Origin: Pseudomonas cavernae
Lineage (GTDB): Bacteria; Pseudomonadota; Gammaproteobacteria; Pseudomonadales; Pseudomonadaceae
Assembly (NCBI RefSeq): GCF_003595175.1
Contig: NZ_CP032419.1
Span: 434,001-498,000 of the forward strand
DNA: 64,000 nt
Direction: 5' to 3'
The notes below the pieces were generated by a model. It ran no database searches and was not told the DNA's origin. It was given only the letters and a program-made list of their open reading frames with translations. Below, one piece after another: positions 59,219-64,000 of the stretch (positions are counted from its first letter, which is position 1; each line of letters starts with the position of its first letter). Both the position numbers and the translations under genes were made by a program.

Positions 59219-59871
59219 TCCGCGGTTTGTCTGGTGCTTGCCTTATGCCGCAGTCAGCGGCAGGTCAACGAAACATGTCGCTTTAGCCGGGAAATGGCGC
59301 CGCATTGCGCGCTCATGTCGTTGCCTGCGACACATATGAATGACGTGTCGCAGCACCCAATCTTCGGCGGTGCGCTGGGTGCCGAAGGTGATCGGATTGG
59401 TCGGCCAGCCGCTTTCGCGCACCGGGGCTTTCCGGGTGAATGTGACGAGAGCGATCTTCTTTGAGACGCGCCCAAGGCGTGCTGCTTTTCGTTCAATCAG
59501 GCACACGCTGTTTTTTTCATATCTGCTTTCCAGACCGTCAGCTATGTAGCACTCATACAAAAGCCTAAGTTGAGCAAGTTGCTGCAGTCGGTTTATTCCG
59601 GTCTGTCTCGGGGCCAGAAGACTTCTCCTTGATGACTGCTTGCCCACCCTACATCGTCGTGGCGGTGCCACCTGCCTGGCGGCGGTTCCCTAGCGGCTGT
59701 ATGGCTCTCTGTCATGTAGCAACGATTTCCGCGGGTTGTGGCTCTAGAACATGCCACTCACTGGAAATCCACACCTGGCCGGCGAGTGTCCGGATGTTCT
59801 TTCGACTGCTGCATTTCCTTTACCCGCAGAGCCCGTCGAAGTTTCGTCGGGCCTGCTTCTGGGAGTTATCA
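59219..59871. other. Gene-poor region with one possible minus-strand gene
   Basis: About 650 bp between the membrane protein and the glutathione transferase. The left half may encode a small minus-strand protein (listed separately). The right half shows no recognisable feature except GGGAG before the transferase start. Confidence 0.4.
59243..59671 (-). CDS. Possible small protein of unknown family
   Basis: An open frame of up to 142 aa. Its last ~70 codons show typical Pseudomonas codon choice, with C or G in most third positions (for example the segment encoding FTRKAPVRESGWPTNPITFG), while the first ~60 codons look random and less GC-rich. It could therefore be the 3' end of a decayed gene or a short gene with a later start. 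No ribosome-binding site or family is recognised. Confidence 0.3.
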   Translation of the reverse strand: MAPPRRCRVGKQSSRRSLLAPRQTGINRLQQLAQLRLLYECYIADGLESRYEKNSVCLIERKAARLGRVSKKIALVTFTRKAPVRESGWPTNPITFGTQRTAEDWVLRHVIHMCRRQRHERAMRRHFPAKATCFVDLPLTAA

Positions 59872-60498
59872 ATGAGCGTTCTCTATATCACTCCAGGTAC
59901 CTGCGCGCAGGCTGCCCACATTCTGTTGCGTGAGCTGGATCTGCCGATCGGGATTGAGATGGTTCCGTTGCGGACGCCGGATTCGCCGATCCACCGAATC
60001 AACCCTCTGGGCAGGGTGCCGGCACTGGTGGTCGATGAAGACACACTGATCACCGAGAACAGCGCGATCCTGCCTTATCTGGCCGACCTCAAGCCGGACA
60101 GCGGCCTGTTTGCCGCGGTCGGCAGTCCGGAGCGAGCGCAGATCCAGAGCTGGATCGGTTATCTGACCTTTGACGTACATGCCGGCTGCTTCAGGCCGTT
60201 CTTTCGCCCGGATCGCTACTCGGCCGATGCGAGCGTGCATCCGGGTATTCGTGCCCAGGCCATCGAACAGTTGTATCTGGCCCTGGCTCATGTCGACCGT
60301 CATCTGCAGGGGCGCCAGTGGCTGGTGGCAGAGCGCTACACCATCGCCGATCTCTACCTGTGCATGTTCGTCAGCTGGCTGCCGCGTCTGGGGAATACTG
60401 AGCGCTTCGCCGATCTGCACAATCTGGCCCGGCTTCAGGCCGCCTTCCAGGCTCGCCCGGCGACCCGGCAGGCGCTGGATTTCGAAGCCGCGCGCTGA
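59872..60498 (+). CDS. Glutathione S-transferase family protein
   Basis: 208 aa. N-terminal thioredoxin-like domain (YITPGTCAQAAHILLRELDL, then NPLGRVPALVVDEDTLITENSAIL with the conserved cis-Pro and ENS glutathione-binding loop) and a helical C-terminal domain. Beta-like class in appearance. The ATG at 59872 follows GGGAG; the frame is open upstream but not coding in style. Substrate unknown; possibly linked to the catabolic genes downstream. Confidence 0.85.
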   Translation: MSVLYITPGTCAQAAHILLRELDLPIGIEMVPLRTPDSPIHRINPLGRVPALVVDEDTLITENSAILPYLADLKPDSGLFAAVGSPERAQIQSWIGYLTFDVHAGCFRPFFRPDRYSADASVHPGIRAQAIEQLYLALAHVDRHLQGRQWLVAERYTIADLYLCMFVSWLPRLGNTERFADLHNLARLQAAFQARPATRQALDFEAAR

Positions 60499-60824
60499 GC
60501 CTGCGCTAACGCAAAGGGCGGGTGCCGTTTTCGGCGCCTTCGCTCTTTGCGTTATTCATCCCGCTGGATAAAGGCTCTTGCGCCGGCATGGCTAGTCGAT
60601 ACGGCGCCCCTCTTGGCCGGCGCGCAACTGTGCGTGCCCGGCTCTTTCTCCGTCCGTTCACCTGGACCCGAAGGCCCGCAAACCGGCTGCTCGCGGTGTG
60701 CGGATGGCTCTGTTCAGGCCCGCCTCACAGCCCCTCATTTTATAGATAACTGAATTGGGTTGGCTCGCGTAGCTCAGCCCGGGGGCAGTTCATAGACTCC
60801 GCTCCAACGCAAGTGGAGGACTCT
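60499..60824. other. Intergenic region before the catabolic operon
   Basis: 326 bp. It contains the hairpin at 60507-60554 and, near 60730-60760, an AT-rich stretch (TTTTATAGATAAC) that could be a promoter. The ribosome-binding site GGAGGA (60816-60821) precedes the next gene. Confidence 0.45.
60507..60554 (+). terminator. Hairpin after the glutathione transferase
   Basis: TAACGCAAAG (60507-60516) and CTTTGCGTTA (60545-60554) form a 10-bp stem with an inner GGTGCC/GGCGCC stem. The T-tail is weak. Confidence 0.45.
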
Positions 60825-61853
60825 ATGGACGCGGCAGTACACATCAATCTGAACACCAATGTTGAGATTTCTACCCCCTTCATCAGGGACTCGGACGTTG
60901 CGCAATTGGCGACCTGGCCCAAGGTGGTGGCGGCGCTTGCCGATGCCTATGCCAAGCCGATCACTCCGATGATGGTGCCGCCGCGCATCATGGCGCGTGG
61001 TGATGGTTTCTGGCTGAGAAGCCTGTGTGCGGTTTCGCCGTCGGGCGACTACATGGGCTGCAAGCTGATCGCGGCCTCGCCGAAGATCAAGCGCGCCAGC
61101 TACCTCATCTCCCTGTTCGACCAGCGCACCATGGAGTTGGCGGCACTGGTCGACGGCAATCGCATCACCGACCTGCGTACCGCCGCCACCGCCGTGGTCG
61201 CAGTCAACGCCGTGATGCCGAACGGCCCACTGCGCGTGGGCGTGATCGGTTCGGGGTCGGTGGCGCGCAGCATGCTCACCGCCTTGTCGGCCGTGCGCGA
61301 GGTGTCGCTGGCTCGGGTGTTCAGCCCGACGCCGGCCAGCCGCGAGAAATTTGCCGACTCCTTCCGCACCGCCAATGGCCTGTACATGGAGGCCGTCGAC
61401 AGTCCGCAGGCGGCTATCCGTGATGTCGACGTGGTGATCTGCGCCGCGCGCAGCCGAGATGAGTCCCCGGTGCTGCTGGGGGACTGGCTGCAGCCCGGAA
61501 TGATCGTGCTGTCGATCGGCTCCACCCTGCCTGAGCAGCGCGAGCTGGATGTGGTGTGCATGGCGCGCGCCACTCTGATCATCGCCGACATGCCCGAAGA
61601 GGTCCTGCACGAGACCGGCGACTCGCTGGTGGCCGTGGCGGAGGGCGTCGACCTGGCGAGCAAGACCGTCGGCCTCGACGAGGTGGTGTCCGGCAAGGTG
61701 CCGGCCCGCGGCTCGGCGGCGGACATCGTCATCTACAAGTCGGTCGGCACGGCCCTACAGGACGTGGTGACCGCCGAGATGCTGCTGCGCGAAGCGCTGG
61801 CCAGCAACCAATACCAATTGATCCCAGCGGGCGTCGTGACGATCGACCGCTGA
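60825..61853 (+). CDS. Ornithine cyclodeaminase/mu-crystallin family protein
   Basis: 342 aa. The dinucleotide fold is GVIGSGSVARSML at about 145-157; the N-terminal part has PPRIMARGDGFWLRSLCAVSPSGDYMGCKLI and the motif LISLFDQRTMELAALVDGNRITDLRTAA, the family's substrate region. Family members include cyclodeaminases and imine (delta1-pyrroline/piperideine-2-carboxylate) reductases, so the activity is open. First gene of an operon with a DapA-like enzyme and an aldehyde dehydrogenase. GGAGGA lies 4 nt before the ATG. Confidence 0.8.
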   Translation: MDAAVHINLNTNVEISTPFIRDSDVAQLATWPKVVAALADAYAKPITPMMVPPRIMARGDGFWLRSLCAVSPSGDYMGCKLIAASPKIKRASYLISLFDQRTMELAALVDGNRITDLRTAATAVVAVNAVMPNGPLRVGVIGSGSVARSMLTALSAVREVSLARVFSPTPASREKFADSFRTANGLYMEAVDSPQAAIRDVDVVICAARSRDESPVLLGDWLQPGMIVLSIGSTLPEQRELDVVCMARATLIIADMPEEVLHETGDSLVAVAEGVDLASKTVGLDEVVSGKVPARGSAADIVIYKSVGTALQDVVTAEMLLREALASNQYQLIPAGVVTIDR

Positions 61854-61879
61854 AGCATTGCACTAGGAGAGCAACAAAA

Positions 61880-62899
61880 ATGGCCAACTACAAACGCCAA
61901 GACGCCCGTGCCTGGGCCAGCGAGATGCTGGTCGGCTGCTCGGGTGTGACCATCCCCAGCTACAGCGCCGACCTCAAGCGCCTGAACGAGCAGGGCATCC
62001 GCCACGACATCCAGAAGGTCTCCGACCTGGGCTTCACCTACACCCTGCTGTGCACCGAAGTGGCGATCACCCCGGAGGAGAACGCGCAGTTCACCGCCTG
62101 GGCCAAGGACACCACCGGCGACAAGCTGGGTCTGTTCTTCCATGCCGGCTTCGGCACCCTGGCCGAGAACATCGAGGCGGTGAAGCTGGCCGAGAAGGCC
62201 GGTGCCGATATCGTCCTGTTGTCCTACCCGTCGAACTTCTGGCCGACCAGCGAGCAGGAGATCTACGACTACACCAAGACCTTCTGCGATGCCACCGACC
62301 TGGCGGTGATGCTGTTCCCTATCCCGCTGTGGGGCTTCGAGCGCGTGCACCCGCAGGGCATGTCGCCCGAGCTGATCCGTCGCCTGCTCGACGAGTGCCC
62401 GAACATCGTGGCGATCAAGGCCGAGCAGGGTTTCCCGCATGTTGCCGGGCTGATCGAGACCTATCACCGCTTCGGCAAGGAAACGGTGATCAGCTGCCCG
62501 ATCGAGAGCGACATCATCCCGCTGATGAAATTCATGGACCTGCAGTTCTCCGGCACCAGTTACACGCAGTGGATGGGCGACCACTTCACCAAGACCTTCG
62601 ACCTGGCCCGCAACGGCAAGTGGGAAGAGGCCATGCAGCTGTACTGGCAGGCGCAGCCTGCGCGCGCCGCCGTCGGTGCCGCCACCGGCGCCTACATGCC
62701 CGGCTCCAACTACATCAACCGCGCGCACTGGAAGTACATGGACTGGCTCGCCGGCTTCAACGGCGGCCCGTTGCGTGCCCCGGTTGCCCGCATCCCGGAT
62801 CGCATGATGAAAACCCTGCGTCAGGGGCTGATGGCTTCGAAGCTCGAGTGCACCTCGGACGACGACAGCCAGTTCCTGATCGGCCGTTTCCCGTGCTGA
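61880..62899 (+). CDS. Divergent dihydrodipicolinate synthase/N-acetylneuraminate lyase family protein
   Basis: 339 aa, about 45 longer than DapA. The Schiff-base lysine is probably Lys180 in VAIKAEQGFP. The tyrosine that normally sits two strands earlier (YNVP in DapA) is replaced by Phe146 in LFPIP, and the substrate-carboxylate loop (GTTGE in DapA) reads LLCTEVA, so the substrate is likely not an ordinary 2-oxo acid with the classic mechanism. 26 bp after the cyclodeaminase-like gene and 10 bp before the aldehyde dehydrogenase. Confidence 0.7.
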   Translation: MANYKRQDARAWASEMLVGCSGVTIPSYSADLKRLNEQGIRHDIQKVSDLGFTYTLLCTEVAITPEENAQFTAWAKDTTGDKLGLFFHAGFGTLAENIEAVKLAEKAGADIVLLSYPSNFWPTSEQEIYDYTKTFCDATDLAVMLFPIPLWGFERVHPQGMSPELIRRLLDECPNIVAIKAEQGFPHVAGLIETYHRFGKETVISCPIESDIIPLMKFMDLQFSGTSYTQWMGDHFTKTFDLARNGKWEEAMQLYWQAQPARAAVGAATGAYMPGSNYINRAHWKYMDWLAGFNGGPLRAPVARIPDRMMKTLRQGLMASKLECTSDDDSQFLIGRFPC

Positions 62900-62909
62900 G
62901 GGCCAGGCA

Positions 62910-64000
62910 ATGAGCATGGATCTGTTGAAAGACAAATCGCTGTTCCGCCAGGCCGCCTTCATCAACGGTCAGTGGGTCGAGCAGACCGCGCACGGCAAGT
63001 ACGCCCTGCGCAACCCGGCGACCGGCGAGGTGCTGGTCGAGCTGCCGGTGTGCCGGGAAGCCGAGACCGAGTTCGCCATCGAGTCGGCCCACGAGGCGTT
63101 CCAGCGCTGGAGCAAGGTCACTGCCAAGCAGCGCGCCGAGATCGTCAACCGCTGGTACCAGCTGGTGGTCGAGCACAAGGAAGACCTGGCGACCCTGATT
63201 ACCCTGGAAGAGGGCAAGCCGCTCGCCGAGGCGCGTGGCGAGATCGACTACGCCGCCTCCTTCCTGCAGTGGTTCTCCGAGGAAGCCAAGCGGGTGCGTG
63301 GCGACGTGATCCCGGCGCCGAAGGACAGCCAGCGGATCGTCGCGCTGAAGCAGCCGATCGGCGTGTGCGCGGCCATCACCCCGTGGAACTTCCCGGCGGC
63401 GATGATCACCCGCAAGGCCGGCCCGGCACTGGCTGCGGGCTGCTCGATGGTGGTCAAGCCGGCCAGCCAGACGCCGCTGACCGCCCTGGCCCTGGCCGAG
63501 CTGGCGCAGCGCGCTGGGGTGCCGACCGGGGTGTTCAGCGTGGTGACCGGCAACGCCACCCGTCCGGTGGGCAACGTGCTGACCGGCCATCCGCTGGTGC
63601 GCAAGATCACCTTCACCGGTTCCACCGAAGTGGGTCGCGTGCTGCTCGCGCAGTCCGCCGAGACGATCAAGAAATGCTCGATGGAGCTGGGCGGCAACGC
63701 GCCGCTGATCGTCTTCGAGGACGCCGATCTGGATCTCGCCGTGGAGGGCATCCTCAACGCCAAGTTCCGCAACACCGGACAGTCCTGCATCGCCGCCAAC
63801 CGGGTGCTGATCCAGGACGGCATCTATGAGCAACTGGCCGCGCGCCTTGCTGCACGCGCCGCCGAGCTCAAGGTTGGCAACGGCCTGGAGGCGGGTGTGC
63901 AGATCGGTCCGATGATCGACGAGGCCGCAGTGGGCAAGGTCGAGGAACACCTGCAGAACGCCGTGGCCGGTGGCGCCCGGGTGCTCGCCGGTGGCCGTCG
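62910..64000 (+). CDS. NAD(P)-dependent aldehyde dehydrogenase, SSADH-like, cut by the window end
   Basis: The first 363 codons are visible. The Rossmann and catalytic motifs are intact: TPWNFPAAMITRKAGPALAAGC, FTGSTEVGR, catalytic base Glu259 in MELGGNAP and nucleophile Cys293 in TGQSCIAANR. The order and text are closest to succinate-semialdehyde dehydrogenase (GabD). Third gene of the operon; probably oxidises the aldehyde produced by the pathway. The ATG at 62910 starts MSMDLLKDKSLFRQA; no strong ribosome-binding site is seen. Confidence 0.88.
   Translation, partial: MSMDLLKDKSLFRQAAFINGQWVEQTAHGKYALRNPATGEVLVELPVCREAETEFAIESAHEAFQRWSKVTAKQRAEIVNRWYQLVVEHKEDLATLITLEEGKPLAEARGEIDYAASFLQWFSEEAKRVRGDVIPAPKDSQRIVALKQPIGVCAAITPWNFPAAMITRKAGPALAAGCSMVVKPASQTPLTALALAELAQRAGVPTGVFSVVTGNATRPVGNVLTGHPLVRKITFTGSTEVGRVLLAQSAETIKKCSMELGGNAPLIVFEDADLDLAVEGILNAKFRNTGQSCIAANRVLIQDGIYEQLAARLAARAAELKVGNGLEAGVQIGPMIDEAAVGKVEEHLQNAVAGGARVLAGGR

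Noticed and set aside
60765..60800. tRNA-like GCGTAGCTCAG text
   Set aside because: It resembles a tRNA D-arm start but has no acceptor stem, anticodon arm or T-arm that fits, and it runs into a normal ribosome-binding site.

Overview
The window is about 64 kb of high-GC chromosome from a Pseudomonas or very close relative. The evidence is the gene content and order: rlmB-rpsF-rpsR-(membrane protein)-rplI-dnaB-alr, azurin, ureJ/G/F/E, the bioB-F-H-C-D operon followed by a small gene and several ~600-aa acyl-CoA dehydrogenases, and a Gac/Rsm regulatory RNA. From memory this matches two blocks that are separate in P. aeruginosa; I could not run a comparison. No rRNA or tRNA gene, CRISPR array, prophage or complete insertion sequence was found.

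Layout. 1-5.1 kb: end of rlmB, ribosomal protein operon, replicative helicase, alanine racemase. 5.2-13 kb: YgiQ radical-SAM protein, a beta-helix lipoprotein paired with a di-haem cytochrome c lipoprotein, an MscS channel, a LOG-family hydrolase, azurin. 13-21.4 kb: a methyltransferase, then a five-gene branched-chain amino acid ABC transporter operon behind a textbook sigma-54 promoter, followed by an outer-membrane protein gene that sits between livF and a truncated second copy of the livF 3' end. 22-27.3 kb: SDR, glycerophosphodiesterase, and urease accessory genes (ureE-ureF-ureG-hupE/ureJ, minus strand), invaded by at least three short mobile elements; one sits in frame at the ureF start codon. 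27.3-37.3 kb: a secreted 84-bp tandem-repeat protein, AsmA-like protein, two OsmE-like lipoproteins, lipase, cysteine synthase-like enzyme, Mut7-C protein, SrkA, ModE, ComF. 37.3-42 kb: complete bio operon and a tiny flagellar rod/hook-like protein. 42.3-49.7 kb: three acyl-CoA dehydrogenase paralogues, the first behind a promoter carrying PsrA-like boxes, with a GGDEF protein between the first and second. 49.8-53.7 kb: a Rossmann-fold reductase with two small membrane proteins, endonuclease I, an Rsm-type small RNA, and a LysR regulator. 53.9-57.1 kb: gamma-glutamyl-polyamine genes (oxidase, cupin regulator, glutamine synthetase-like ligase). 57.2-59.7 kb: a less typical segment with a CoiA-like protein and an unrecognised membrane protein. 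59.9-64 kb: glutathione transferase and an apparent catabolic operon (ornithine cyclodeaminase-like, DapA-like, aldehyde dehydrogenase cut by the window end).

How the parts work together: the liv transporter (sigma-54/NtrC-type signals), urease maturation and polyamine genes all concern nitrogen supply; the acyl-CoA dehydrogenases form a fatty-acid module; the Rsm RNA at 52.58-52.72 kb would sequester RsmA/CsrA proteins under GacS/GacA control. Intergenic spaces carry several families of short palindromic repeats and miniature elements, which are the most distinctive feature of the accessory sequence here.
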